A stretch of 64,000 nucleotides of DNA. It comes from Oscillospiraceae bacterium. Lineage in GTDB: Bacteria > Bacillota > Clostridia > Saccharofermentanales > Fastidiosipilaceae. Shown here piece by piece: positions 18,413-26,912 of this stretch. The notes beneath the pieces are model-generated. The model had not been told where the DNA came from. It saw only the letters and a program-made list of their open reading frames with translations, and did no database searches. The stretch lies in NCBI GenBank assembly GCA_029983685.1, contig JASBZA010000004.1, forward strand, positions 62,001-126,000. Reading direction: 5' to 3'. The position numbers were made by a program, and so were the translations under genes. The stretch's first letter is position 1, and every line of letters starts with the position of its first letter.

Positions 18413-19456
18413 CTAGTCTTCTTGGCTATAGGGACTGATAGAGTAATAGGTGTAAGAATCCAGGTTTTGGCCGGCTCTTAAGATAGGGCTGGGGAAGTGG
18501 GGGATATTAACGGCATCGGGGAAATGCTGAGTTTCCAGGCAGATAGCCCTGTAAAGACCTGTAGCAGCAGAGTTCTTATCCTCGACCTTAGTGTAAGGCT
18601 CCATATAGACCTGGACACCGGGTTCCGAGCTGAAGCAGGCCAACTGCAGGCCGTTACGGTGGTTAATGACCCGACCGACAATGGCGACTTCACCTCTTTC
18701 TTCCTGGTCGACGATAAAGTTATGATCTAGGCCGCCCACATTTTTAATCCTGGGATCTTCGCTTTCCTTAACGGTGTTAAGCACTCTGGGCGTTCTGAAA
18801 TCAAAATCACTTCCTTCTACTTTTAAGACTTCGCCCGTAGGTATTAAAGCGTCGTCAACAGGTGTAAAGTAAGAAGCGTTCAACTCTAATTCTAATGCAT
18901 CTACATTATCTTCTTCACCCAGAGTAAAGAAAGCGTGGTTGGTCAAAGCTACGGGCGTATCTTGGTCAGTTTCTACATGGTAGTGAATCGAAAGATTTCT
19001 TTGGTCCAAGCTATAGGTGACCGAAAATTTGCGATGGCCGGGAAACTTGTCTGCTTTATCTTTTACCTCGTGGTAGAAGGTTACGCTGTCGTCGCTTGTT
19101 TTTTTCGTTTCCCAGCAAATCGTATGCAAAGCGGCATCTCCGCTGTGGAGCAGATTGTTGCCGTTGTTTTTGCTAAACATATAGTATTTGTCATCCAAAC
19201 GGAACGAGGCTTCTCCGATACGGTTTGCCACCGGCCCTACCGTAGCTCCTCTGACTTGTCCGGATTTTTCAATAGAAGAGAGCTCTTCAGGACAAGAGAC
19301 CATATTTTCGGTGTCACCTGCCGGTGTAACAATCTCCCAGCTAACCAGCCTGGCACCGTATTCCGAAAGGACGACGTGGTCGCCCAGGGAGTTAGTCAGG
19401 ACATAGTTTGTGACTTTAGTGCCATCGAGTAGTGTACCTGCTTTGATTTTTTCCAT
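18413..19456 (-). CDS. galM: aldose 1-epimerase (galactose mutarotase)
   Basis: Interconverts alpha and beta anomers of hexoses before sugar catabolism. The 347-residue product matches GalM length. It shows the substrate-binding histidine in NNLLHSGD, the catalytic histidine in LTNHAFFTL, LDHNFIVD, and the catalytic glutamate near the C-terminus in ICLETQHFPDAVN. The ATG is preceded by AAAGGG on the minus strand. No gal operon lies beside it. It is followed by the XRE/ImmA pair. Confidence 0.92.
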   Translation of the reverse strand: MEKIKAGTLLDGTKVTNYVLTNSLGDHVVLSEYGARLVSWEIVTPAGDTENMVSCPEELSSIEKSGQVRGATVGPVANRIGEASFRLDDKYYMFSKNNGNNLLHSGDAALHTICWETKKTSDDSVTFYHEVKDKADKFPGHRKFSVTYSLDQRNLSIHYHVETDQDTPVALTNHAFFTLGEEDNVDALELELNASYFTPVDDALIPTGEVLKVEGSDFDFRTPRVLNTVKESEDPRIKNVGGLDHNFIVDQEERGEVAIVGRVINHRNGLQLACFSSEPGVQVYMEPYTKVEDKNSAATGLYRAICLETQHFPDAVNIPHFPSPILRAGQNLDSYTYYSISPYSQED

Positions 19457-19482
19457 TGTTTTAACCCTTTCTTAAATCCATG

Positions 19483-20235
19483 TTATATAGGCCTTTCGCT
19501 TGCCAAGGCCAAAAGATAAACTTCATAGCCTCCATTATAAAGCACCTTGGCCGCTTCGTATAAGCTGGCACCGCTGCTTAGAACATCATCTATAAGCAAT
19601 ACGGACTTGGAGACGTTCGATTGCTTTATTCCGGGCTCTTTCAGACCGAAGGCGCCTCGGACATTATCCAGTCGCGCCAGCCTACCTGAAGCTTCCGACT
19701 GGCGTTTGGTAGGCTTTTGTCTAACTAGAATATCGGTTCTTAACTCTAAAGAAAAGTCCCCCGCCTTTAACATCTCTTCGGCTAAAAGTTGAGCCTGATT
19801 ATAGCCTCTTTCTTTTAAGCGGTTTGTATGTAAGGGGAGGGGGACCAAATTGGAAATTCGGTTGAGTTCTTTGTATTGAGAATTTAGGTTTTCGTTTAAA
19901 GTTCTTTGCCAAAAAAGAGCTAAAATTTCGCCTAAGCTCTTGGCAAAATCCGGACGGTCATGGAACTTAATACCGCGCACGGCTTGCTTAACGATGTCTT
20001 CATAATAAGATGCAACAAAAAGCGGAAAGCAACCTGCCCCTATAGTCCTGCCGGGATCGTCCAAGATACCCTGACTATGTTCTGGTGGCCTCATAGGAAA
20101 AGCCGAGAAACACTTGGGACAAATGCCTTCTAATGAAAAATGATGCGGGATAGGTCTCCTACAATAGGAACATACCGGAGGAAAGAACCTATCCCACAAG
20201 GAAATATTAAGCTTTGGCCGGATACTTCTTGGCAT
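19483..20235 (-). CDS. comFC: ComF-family phosphoribosyltransferase-like protein
   Basis: The 250-residue protein has an N-terminal zinc ribbon (CSYCRRPIP...GICPKCF) and a C-terminal type I phosphoribosyltransferase fold with the PRPP loop VLLIDDVLSSGASL, the architecture of ComFC/GntX. Family members take part in DNA uptake in competent bacteria, but the chemical role is not settled. The start overlaps the metK 3' end by 29 bases on the same strand, so it is probably expressed from the SAM-riboswitch transcript. No comFA helicase lies alongside. Confidence 0.85.
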   Translation of the reverse strand: MPRSIRPKLNISLWDRFFPPVCSYCRRPIPHHFSLEGICPKCFSAFPMRPPEHSQGILDDPGRTIGAGCFPLFVASYYEDIVKQAVRGIKFHDRPDFAKSLGEILALFWQRTLNENLNSQYKELNRISNLVPLPLHTNRLKERGYNQAQLLAEEMLKAGDFSLELRTDILVRQKPTKRQSEASGRLARLDNVRGAFGLKEPGIKQSNVSKSVLLIDDVLSSGASLYEAAKVLYNGGYEVYLLALASERPI

Positions 20236-21400
20236 TTTCTCTGAGAAGGTCTACCTTGTCGGTTTTCTCCCAGGGAAGGTCCAAATCATTACGGCCGAAG
20301 TGGCCATAGCTGGCTACCTGGTAATAAAGGGGTCTACGTAAATCCAAGGTGTCGATAATGCCTTGGGGCGTAAAGTCCATACTTTCTAATAAAAGCTTGG
20401 AAATGTCTTCATCCGAGATGACTCCCGTACCCTTCGTATCCACAAAGAGCGAAACCGGCTGAGCAACACCTATAGCATAAGCTAATTCAATCATACATTG
20501 CTTGGCCAAGCCTGCGGCAACCAGATTCTTAGCGGCGTAACGAGCCATATAAGTTGCGGAACGGTCGACCTTAGTGGGGTCTTTGCCGGAGAAGGAACCG
20601 CCGCCGTGAGGGGCCAAGCCGCCGTAGGTATCAACAATAATCTTACGACCGGTCAAGCCGGAGTCGGCCTTAGGACCACCGAGGACAAAGCGTCCGGTAG
20701 GGTTAATATAGATGTGCGTTTCTTCATCCATTAAATCTTCAGGGATTACCTTACAAATGACCTCACCATAAATCTCTTTTCTGAGCTGCTCGATGGGGAC
20801 ATCCGGGTCATGTTGGGTGGAAACGACTACGGTAGCGACACGATCAACCTTGCCGTTGAGGTATTCCACGCTGACTTGGGCCTTGCCGTCCGGTCTTAGA
20901 TAGTTAAGGATACGATCCTTTCTTACCACAGCTAATCTCTTACATAACTTGTGGGCCAAAACGATAGGCATGGGCATGAGTTCCGGTGTTTCATCACTGG
21001 CGTAACCGAACATCATCCCCTGATCGCCGGCACCGATAAGACCTTGATTCTCCTGACTGTCCATAGCCCGGTTAACGCCCATGGCGATATCACCGGATTG
21101 TTCACCTATAGAGGTCAGGACAGCGCATGTCTCCCAATCGAAACCCGAGTCCGAAGAATCATAGCCGATTTCTCTGATGACTTCACGAGCGATATGGGGA
21201 ATATCGACATAGCAGTCGGTTGAAATTTCACCGGTGATGTAGACCATACCTGTAGTAGCCATACATTCACAAGCGACTCTGGCTAAGGGGTCTTCGGCCA
21301 AAATCTCATCCAAGATTTTGTCGGCGATCTGGTCACAAACCTTATCGGGATGACCTTCCGTTACCGATTCTGACGTAAATAAGTACCTGTTTTCTTCCAT
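20207..21400 (-). CDS. metK: S-adenosylmethionine synthetase
   Basis: Makes SAM from methionine and ATP. The 397-residue protein carries the family motifs GHPDKVCDQIAD, the GAGDQGMMFGYA methionine/ATP loop, GGGSFSGKDPTKVDRSA, and a C-terminal YGHFGR, all in the expected order and spacing. It is preceded by a complete SAM-I riboswitch with a transcription terminator, so SAM shuts off its own synthesis. The AAAGGAAAG ribosome-binding site lies 6 bases before the ATG. comF follows with an overlap. Confidence 0.97.
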   Translation of the reverse strand: MEENRYLFTSESVTEGHPDKVCDQIADKILDEILAEDPLARVACECMATTGMVYITGEISTDCYVDIPHIAREVIREIGYDSSDSGFDWETCAVLTSIGEQSGDIAMGVNRAMDSQENQGLIGAGDQGMMFGYASDETPELMPMPIVLAHKLCKRLAVVRKDRILNYLRPDGKAQVSVEYLNGKVDRVATVVVSTQHDPDVPIEQLRKEIYGEVICKVIPEDLMDEETHIYINPTGRFVLGGPKADSGLTGRKIIVDTYGGLAPHGGGSFSGKDPTKVDRSATYMARYAAKNLVAAGLAKQCMIELAYAIGVAQPVSLFVDTKGTGVISDEDISKLLLESMDFTPQGIIDTLDLRRPLYYQVASYGHFGRNDLDLPWEKTDKVDLLRENAKKYPAKA

Positions 21401-21427
21401 TTGTTCTTTCCTTTCTGTGGATGAGAT

Positions 21428-21456
21428 TAAAAAAACCTCATCTGAAAGATGAGGTT
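21428..21456 (-). terminator. Intrinsic terminator of the SAM-I riboswitch
   Basis: On the minus strand a 10-bp stem AACCTCATCT/AGATGAGGTT with a three-base loop is followed by a run of seven T. It sits between the aptamer and metK. The GATGAGAT just after the aptamer can compete for the same bases, giving the antiterminator. Confidence 0.9.
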
Positions 21457-21572
21457 CAATTAAAAATATTATCTCATCTTCCGGTTATACCGACGGATTT
21501 AGCACCATACTTATATAGCTGGTTGCCGGGCTTCACAGGGCCGTTCCCTCCACCACTCTTGATAAGTTCCAC
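21457..21572 (-). ncRNA. SAM-I riboswitch (S-box) aptamer
   Basis: Read on the minus strand, this leader has the S-box core elements in order: CTTATCAAGAG opening, GGTGGAGGGA, CGGCCC, TGAAGCCCGGCAACC, a variable stem, and a closing helix strand. They are spaced as in the RF00162 family. It lies directly ahead of a terminator hairpin and metK, the standard target. SAM binding should release the anti-antiterminator and stop transcription. One family position reads GAAGCCC where GAAACCC is commoner. Confidence 0.95.
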
Positions 21573-21575
21573 TCA

Positions 21576-21581
21576 ATTATA
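21576..21581 (-). promoter_or_regulatory. Probable -10 box of the metK transcript
   Basis: A consensus TATAAT on the minus strand lies about 6 bases upstream of the S-box opening, the expected place for the start of the riboswitch transcript. No good -35 hexamer is seen 16-18 bases further upstream. Confidence 0.6.
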
Positions 21582-21731
21582 ACAGCTCAGAAAAATTTTG
21601 GTAGATGGAATCCTTTTATTTTGAAATAAAGTCCGCTTTTTATTCCGACAAGTTGTCGCTTTTTGTAGGAATTCTCCGTGTCCTAAAGCTTGAGATGCCC
21701 TTTAGCATGGTTGTAGGAGGAAAGAAGCGCT

Positions 21732-22658
21732 ATGCGAATAGACATTTTAGATCCTGATCTAGCCTATGCGGAAAACTTACGTCGGAAGATTTCACATCAC
21801 TTTCCGGGTGTCCGGATTGTTCTTTGGACCGAGCGTTCGTCCTATCAGATGCCGGACTTGGATAAGCTGGGTAGAAATAATTACCTACTTATTTATACGT
21901 GTGATTTTTATCCGGATTTGAGTCTTCCTTGCCGTAGTTTAGCTTTGAGAGACGAATTTCCCGGGCCGGAAAGACCTCTGGGTGATGAGGATGTTCTTCG
22001 CTTGGGACCACTTCAACCTATTTTGCAGCGTATTCATAAATATGTTGAAGAGTCGGACCTTAGGACGGACAGTTTGAAGCCTCTTACAAGTTTTCTCACT
22101 TATGCCTGGTCTGAGGCTGAGATTTCGTACGTGTCTCGCTTCATAGACAGTTTGCAGGGAAGTGCAACAGCCGGTTTTATTTTGGAACTCGGTCCGTCTT
22201 TTTACTTTAGCCCATCCTTAAGAGAAGAAAAGGACAAGAATGTTTTATTGGATCTATCCTTGGAGAATATTCATGCCGGAAACCTAGGCCAATATTTGGA
22301 GCCCTGGTCATATAATCCGCAAGCTATGCGCATTAGCTTAGCCAACCATCCTGATGATTGGCTATTGGCACCGGATAAGTATTTAAGGCAGATACTTTAT
22401 ACTTTCATGGATTTCGCGGAACTTACTTACGGTTCTGATTGGCGCTTATTTGTGATAAGCCTCATGATGCCGCTTCGCCATAACAAGCTACTAGCATCTC
22501 TTAGTCAAGAGTTTTTTATTAATCAGCATATGTCTCCTTTAGGGCCTTTGTTTGATTCTTATATGGATGAAATCAGTGGGTTAATGCCTATGGGTTCTTA
22601 TATACACCGTACCGATATGCCCCGTATTAGACAAGAAGAGGGGACGCTTTATGGCTAG
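21732..22658 (+). CDS. TadZ/CpaE-like protein lacking a recognisable P-loop
   Basis: The 308-residue product opens the Tad locus, where TadZ/CpaE normally sits. Residues 1-110 look like a receiver-type domain (MRIDILDPDLAYAENLRRKI, then a LLIYTCDFYPD strand). The remainder is alpha/beta with motifs vaguely like the MinD-type ATPase part of CpaE, but the segment where a deviant Walker A would be expected (SLQGSATAGFILELG) has no lysine. The identification is from position and overall shape, not from strong motifs. The ATG has GTAGGAGGAAAG upstream, and the 3' end overlaps tadA by 8 bases. Confidence 0.55.
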   Translation: MRIDILDPDLAYAENLRRKISHHFPGVRIVLWTERSSYQMPDLDKLGRNNYLLIYTCDFYPDLSLPCRSLALRDEFPGPERPLGDEDVLRLGPLQPILQRIHKYVEESDLRTDSLKPLTSFLTYAWSEAEISYVSRFIDSLQGSATAGFILELGPSFYFSPSLREEKDKNVLLDLSLENIHAGNLGQYLEPWSYNPQAMRISLANHPDDWLLAPDKYLRQILYTFMDFAELTYGSDWRLFVISLMMPLRHNKLLASLSQEFFINQHMSPLGPLFDSYMDEISGLMPMGSYIHRTDMPRIRQEEGTLYG

Positions 22659-23793
22659 TACCTTAGATTTATCGAATTATGAAAAAATATGCGAGGAGGT
22701 CTACAAGGTCTTATTAGAAGAGCTTTCCATGGAAGATCAAGAAGTTAAAAGGACCATTTCCAGGACAGTAAGTCAAAGTGCATTAGCGCAAGATTTGGAT
22801 TTTTCGGAACGTAAGGCTTTAGAAGAAAGAATTTTTAATCACTTTCGCCGCTTGGATATTCTCCAGCCGCTTTTGGACAATCCACAGATAACCGAAATTA
22901 TGGCAAACGGACCCGAAGAGATTTTTTACGAGAGAGAGGGAAAAATCTATCGTAGTCCGGAACGTTTTCCCAGTACAGAAGATTTGACCCACATTATTAC
23001 CGGCTTTTTTAGTAAGTACAATGAGCCTTTGTCCAATAGTGTTCCCATGAATAGTTTACGTCTGCCGGACGGATCCAGAGCTAATGCCGTTCTTCCGCCT
23101 ATTAGCCAGGGAAGCCCTATTCTGACGATAAGAAAATTTACCGGTATCAGGCCCAGTCTGCCTAACCTAATCAGCCAAGGTTTCATTACGGAAGAAATGG
23201 CGTCTTATCTCATTCAAGCCGTCCAGGATAAAAAGGCCATCATTATTGGCGGAGGGACCGGCTCAGGTAAGACAACCCTACTTAACATCCTGTCTGCTTA
23301 TATTCCTGAGCGTGAGCGGATTATTACTATAGAGGATTCGCCCGAGCTGCAGCTCCAGAACCGAGTCAACTGGGTCAAACTCTGTACCAGAGAAGAAGGA
23401 CCGGACGGAACTATGGCCATAGACTCAGGCAGTTTAATTAAAAATGCACTTCGTATGCGACCGGACCGAATCATTGTAGGTGAGGTTCGGGGTCCGGAAG
23501 CCTATGACATGCTCCAGGCTGCCATGAGTGGCCATCCGGGGACACTATGTACGGTGCACGGCAATGATTGTAAAAGCATGTTCTTAAGGACAGCCGACCT
23601 CATTTTGTCTTACTCGAAGCTTGATTACGACATGATTTTACGCCAACTGACCGATGCTTTTGACCTTTTGATTCATATCCATAGAACAGAAGAAGGCGAC
23701 CGTTACATCGATGAAATCTGCCAGATCCTTCCGGACGATGCAAAACACTTCAGCCTGAAAACAATCTACGAGAGGAGTGGAGACTGTGCCTAA
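22651..23793 (+). CDS. tadA: Tad/type IV secretion-like ATPase (TadA/CpaF)
   Basis: Hexameric ATPase that powers assembly of Flp/Tad pili. The 380-residue protein has an N-terminal all-helical region, Walker A GGGTGSGKTT at about residues 200-209, an Asp box ITIEDSPELQLQ, the Walker B region RPDRIIVGEVRGPEA, and the His box GHPGTLCTVHGND. It is cytoplasmic at the membrane. It overlaps the upstream TadZ-like gene by 8 bases and the downstream TadBC gene by about 17, so the locus is a tight operon. Confidence 0.93.
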   Translation: MASTLDLSNYEKICEEVYKVLLEELSMEDQEVKRTISRTVSQSALAQDLDFSERKALEERIFNHFRRLDILQPLLDNPQITEIMANGPEEIFYEREGKIYRSPERFPSTEDLTHIITGFFSKYNEPLSNSVPMNSLRLPDGSRANAVLPPISQGSPILTIRKFTGIRPSLPNLISQGFITEEMASYLIQAVQDKKAIIIGGGTGSGKTTLLNILSAYIPERERIITIEDSPELQLQNRVNWVKLCTREEGPDGTMAIDSGSLIKNALRMRPDRIIVGEVRGPEAYDMLQAAMSGHPGTLCTVHGNDCKSMFLRTADLILSYSKLDYDMILRQLTDAFDLLIHIHRTEEGDRYIDEICQILPDDAKHFSLKTIYERSGDCA

Positions 23794-25333
23794 AGGTTTA
23801 AAGTTTTTATGCTATTGGCTTATCTTCAGCCTTATCGCTTTCTTTGTGTTGAAACTTTTCACACCGCTTCTATTTCTTCAAATTACTTTGGCGGTATTAA
23901 CAGGTCTGGTCTGGGCATATAGCCTGAACAAGGTTCTCCGCTATTATGAGATATATCGTATTAAGCAAAGTTTGCTGTCTTTTTGTCAGACTGCCAGCAG
24001 CCGGCTTAGCATGGGCCAAAGCTTAAATCGTAGCTTAAGTGATGCACTGGATACGCTTGGAAAAGATCCTGCATTTAAAGGCGATCGAAAGGCCCTTCAT
24101 CGAGCCAAGCAAGGTTTAAGCCTCCACCATGATTTCTCGCAAAACATTCCTCTCTTACTAAATATTTTTCCCTGTCCCGAAGCACACGCTTTCTTTGGAC
24201 TCATCCATGAGCCGCAATGGATGGGGCAGCGTATACCGGAGGTGTTTAAGCGTTTTGAGAGGTCTGTAAGAATGAATTTAAGCCAAGAAGAAAGCCTTAG
24301 AGCAGACCAAAGTAAAAACTTAGTAGAAGCCTTGTCTCTCTTATTTATGCCTGTTCTTATCTGTCTCTTTATGAGCAAAACATCGCCAGACTTTATGCAT
24401 CTTGCCTTTGCAAGCTTTGTGGGTAGGGCCTTATTATTAGGAGCCTATCTGCTGTTCTCCTTATCCGTCTTTTTTATCCAAAAGACATTTTTCCTTGTCC
24501 CCGATTCTTTTAAGGCAAAAAATAAAGACCAAAACAGAATAGAAAAATCGGCTACATCAAAAAAGACAAGAACTGAGCGTAAAGGCCTTATCCTTAGGAA
24601 TAAAACTATTAGGAATTATTTAGAGAAAAAGCAAGTTTTACTCCTTCCTTTTTGGACCGAGAAAATCGAAGAGGCGATGGCTTTTTATTCGCACAGAGAA
24701 AACAAGCCCATAGAAAAAATAAGATTGGAAGTAAATCTCAGGCGCATGCTTGCCCTTTTATTGGGGTTTTTAGTAAGTGCTGTATTTTTTATCAAAAAGG
24801 TGCCTCTCTTTCTGACCTTGACCTTGCCCGTCCTGTTTTGGTTTTATCCGGATTATCGGATGGATGATTCTTACAGGATGCTTAACGCGGATCAGATCTT
24901 GGCACTCCCTAATTTATTTCAGTATTTAGCTTTGTGTCTTAGTTCCGGAATGTCTTTATCCTATGCCTTTTCTGAGGTTTTATCGAATCTTCCTCCGGAT
25001 AATCCCTTGCTTCCCGAGATAAGGTACTTTAATAGCCAACTAAAAAATCAAGTTTCACAAGCTACAGCCCTGGAAGAATTTTCTAAGCATATTAACTTCC
25101 CCGAAGCCTCTATGTATTTACAACTTTTGGATGCACATACCATGGCGGGATCAAAAGAGAGTTTACAACTCATGGAATTACAAGATCAGCACTTGCAGCA
25201 CGTTTTATCTGAAGAAAAAAGAAAAGCTATGGCTAGTAAGGCTAATGCTTATTTATTGCCCCTGGTTATGAATTTATTAGCTGTGATTTCGATTAGTTTG
25301 GCACCCATCTTGCCTTACTTTTCGCTTGCCTAG
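23777..25333 (+). CDS. Fused TadB-TadC inner-membrane platform protein
   Basis: Normally TadB and TadC are separate proteins of about 300 residues; here a 518-residue chain carries both. The first half has two N-terminal membrane helices (about residues 11-48), a cytoplasmic helical domain (SMGQSLNRSLSDALDTLG) and further helices. A charged linker near residues 245-275 leads to the second half, which has another helix pair and a typical T2SSF domain (LSSGMSLSYAFSEVL, then LLDAHTMAGSKESLQLME) ending in a hydrophobic C-terminus. The GTG start at 23777 has AGAGGA upstream; a second GTG in frame lies at 23786. Confidence 0.82.
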   Translation: METVPKGLKFLCYWLIFSLIAFFVLKLFTPLLFLQITLAVLTGLVWAYSLNKVLRYYEIYRIKQSLLSFCQTASSRLSMGQSLNRSLSDALDTLGKDPAFKGDRKALHRAKQGLSLHHDFSQNIPLLLNIFPCPEAHAFFGLIHEPQWMGQRIPEVFKRFERSVRMNLSQEESLRADQSKNLVEALSLLFMPVLICLFMSKTSPDFMHLAFASFVGRALLLGAYLLFSLSVFFIQKTFFLVPDSFKAKNKDQNRIEKSATSKKTRTERKGLILRNKTIRNYLEKKQVLLLPFWTEKIEEAMAFYSHRENKPIEKIRLEVNLRRMLALLLGFLVSAVFFIKKVPLFLTLTLPVLFWFYPDYRMDDSYRMLNADQILALPNLFQYLALCLSSGMSLSYAFSEVLSNLPPDNPLLPEIRYFNSQLKNQVSQATALEEFSKHINFPEASMYLQLLDAHTMAGSKESLQLMELQDQHLQHVLSEEKRKAMASKANAYLLPLVMNLLAVISISLAPILPYFSLA

Positions 25334-25404
25334 AAAAGAGGTGATCTTATGGCATAGACAATTCAATTGATCAAATAAGAGAAAGAAATTTGGAGGTAGA
25401 TAAA

Positions 25405-25608
25405 ATGAAACAAAATTTAAAACCGTTAAAAAAAGAAATTCAAAAACTGTTCTATGAGGAAGACGGTTCTCAAGTTTTAGAAGTTGTCATAATCATTGCC
25501 ATTCTCTTAGGTTTGGCTCTGGTTTTTAACGAACAACTTCAGGCCTTTGCCAATAGGCTTTTCGCGCAGGTATTCTCTAATGAAAGTGTCTTTGAAATTT
25601 TGAACTAG
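25405..25608 (+). CDS. Flp1-type small pilin
   Basis: A 67-residue protein with the shape of Firmicutes Flp1 pilins: a short basic leader, then EDGSQVLEVVIIIAILLGLALVF. The glycine followed five residues later by glutamate is the prepilin peptidase cleavage and assembly signal, and the hydrophobic helix is the pilin spine. The ATG at 25405 has a strong GGAGG about 8 bases upstream, so an in-frame TTG at 25390 is unlikely to be the start. It lies directly after TadBC. No prepilin peptidase gene is present in the window, so processing must rely on one elsewhere. Confidence 0.85.
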   Translation: MKQNLKPLKKEIQKLFYEEDGSQVLEVVIIIAILLGLALVFNEQLQAFANRLFAQVFSNESVFEILN

Positions 25609-25616
25609 AGGTGGGC

Positions 25617-26861
25617 ATGGAACATCCGGATTTAAGGCATTTAGATGGGACCGACCGACTCTTTTTCAGAGGCGGCGATAAAAAGATTGAAAATTATATT
25701 TTAACTTGGCTAAAGTCGCCGAGAAATCATTACTTTTTGGCCTGGAATAAGCATTCCGGAGGCCCGGATGATATCTATTATCTTGAATTGACCGACAGTA
25801 TGACACTGTCGGCTTATTTAAAAAATCCAATCCGGGCCAAAGAGTATGATTTCCTTTTGATGGCAATATGCCGAGCTTTGATTTTTCTGGACGCAAGTCT
25901 AATGGATTCTCATGGCTTGGTCTTAAACATGGACTATGTTTATCTATTCCCCGGCACGGAGAGGAATCTTAGTAAAGGAGAACTTCCCTATAAAGTAAAA
26001 TTTGTCTATTTACCCTACCTGCAATCGGAAGTGTCTGCGAATGTTCTTGATAGAGAAGCCTTTTGGCAAATCTTAATTAATAAATATTTAGACCTCAATA
26101 AGTCTGCAAAGAAAAAAGAGGCAAAGACTTGGCTGGATAAGATCTATGACGGTGAAGAACAGATCTTATCGACATTAGAGGCAAAGTATCAGAAAAAGGA
26201 AAGTAAAAAGCAGCTTTCCGCGGAAAGGCCAAGGATTTTTTCTACAGGAAACCTTCCCATAATTTTAATGACCGGAGAAATCCTAATCTTACTGACACTA
26301 TACGGAATAAACTATTTTCTGGGCCATATCCCTGTGCTGCTTCTTTGTATTTTGCTGTCTTTAATTGTTTTTATCTTATTCTTACAGTTGAGGCTTTTGT
26401 TAAATCCGGCATCGCCTTTTTATTGGAAAGCGTTTCAAGAAGTAGAAAGGAAGAATACCGTAGCCAGCCGCAAACACGCTCTGGAATCGGTCAAGCATAA
26501 GGCGGATAAGACTCTAATTGAAGCCAATCCGGGAGGGAAATTAAGATTAGCCAATCTTACCTTACTTAGCTCCGGCCTAGGGCAGGAAAAGGAGCTTAGT
26601 TGGCAGATTTATCAAGAGGATTTTATTCTGGGAACAGACGAGAAAAAAGCCGATCTCTTCCTCCCTCTGAGGGGAGAAGAGTCGGCCGGACCTGTATTAC
26701 GGATTTGTCAAAGACAGGGCAGTTTTTATTGTCAGGCTCTTAGCAGTACCGTAAATTCGTATTTGAAAGACCGTTTGCTTTACCGCTATGAGGATTATCT
26801 TATGCCCGACGAGTGCATCTTAAAAATCCAAAAACTGATTTTTCGTTTTAGAGCCTACTAA
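25617..26861 (+). CDS. DUF6382-like and degenerate FHA-domain membrane protein of the Tad locus
   Basis: The ~414-residue product has three parts. An N-terminal domain of about 190 residues resembles DUF6382, found with FHA domains in Clostridial Tad loci. Two membrane helices lie at about 215-262. A C-terminal ~95-residue beta-rich region (FILGTDEKKADLFLP, ending ECILKIQKLIFRF) looks like an FHA fold but lacks the usual RxxS and NG signature, so phosphothreonine binding is doubtful. The ATG at 25617 is preferred over GTG at 25611 because GAGGTG would serve as its ribosome-binding site. It closes the Tad operon and could link the pilus to PrkC-type signalling; that is inference. Confidence 0.7.
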   Translation: MEHPDLRHLDGTDRLFFRGGDKKIENYILTWLKSPRNHYFLAWNKHSGGPDDIYYLELTDSMTLSAYLKNPIRAKEYDFLLMAICRALIFLDASLMDSHGLVLNMDYVYLFPGTERNLSKGELPYKVKFVYLPYLQSEVSANVLDREAFWQILINKYLDLNKSAKKKEAKTWLDKIYDGEEQILSTLEAKYQKKESKKQLSAERPRIFSTGNLPIILMTGEILILLTLYGINYFLGHIPVLLLCILLSLIVFILFLQLRLLLNPASPFYWKAFQEVERKNTVASRKHALESVKHKADKTLIEANPGGKLRLANLTLLSSGLGQEKELSWQIYQEDFILGTDEKKADLFLPLRGEESAGPVLRICQRQGSFYCQALSSTVNSYLKDRLLYRYEDYLMPDECILKIQKLIFRFRAY

Positions 26862-26912
26862 GATGAGTAGTTCTCTTCGAACTCCGTTGGGCAGGGGGAT
26901 AAAACGGGATGC

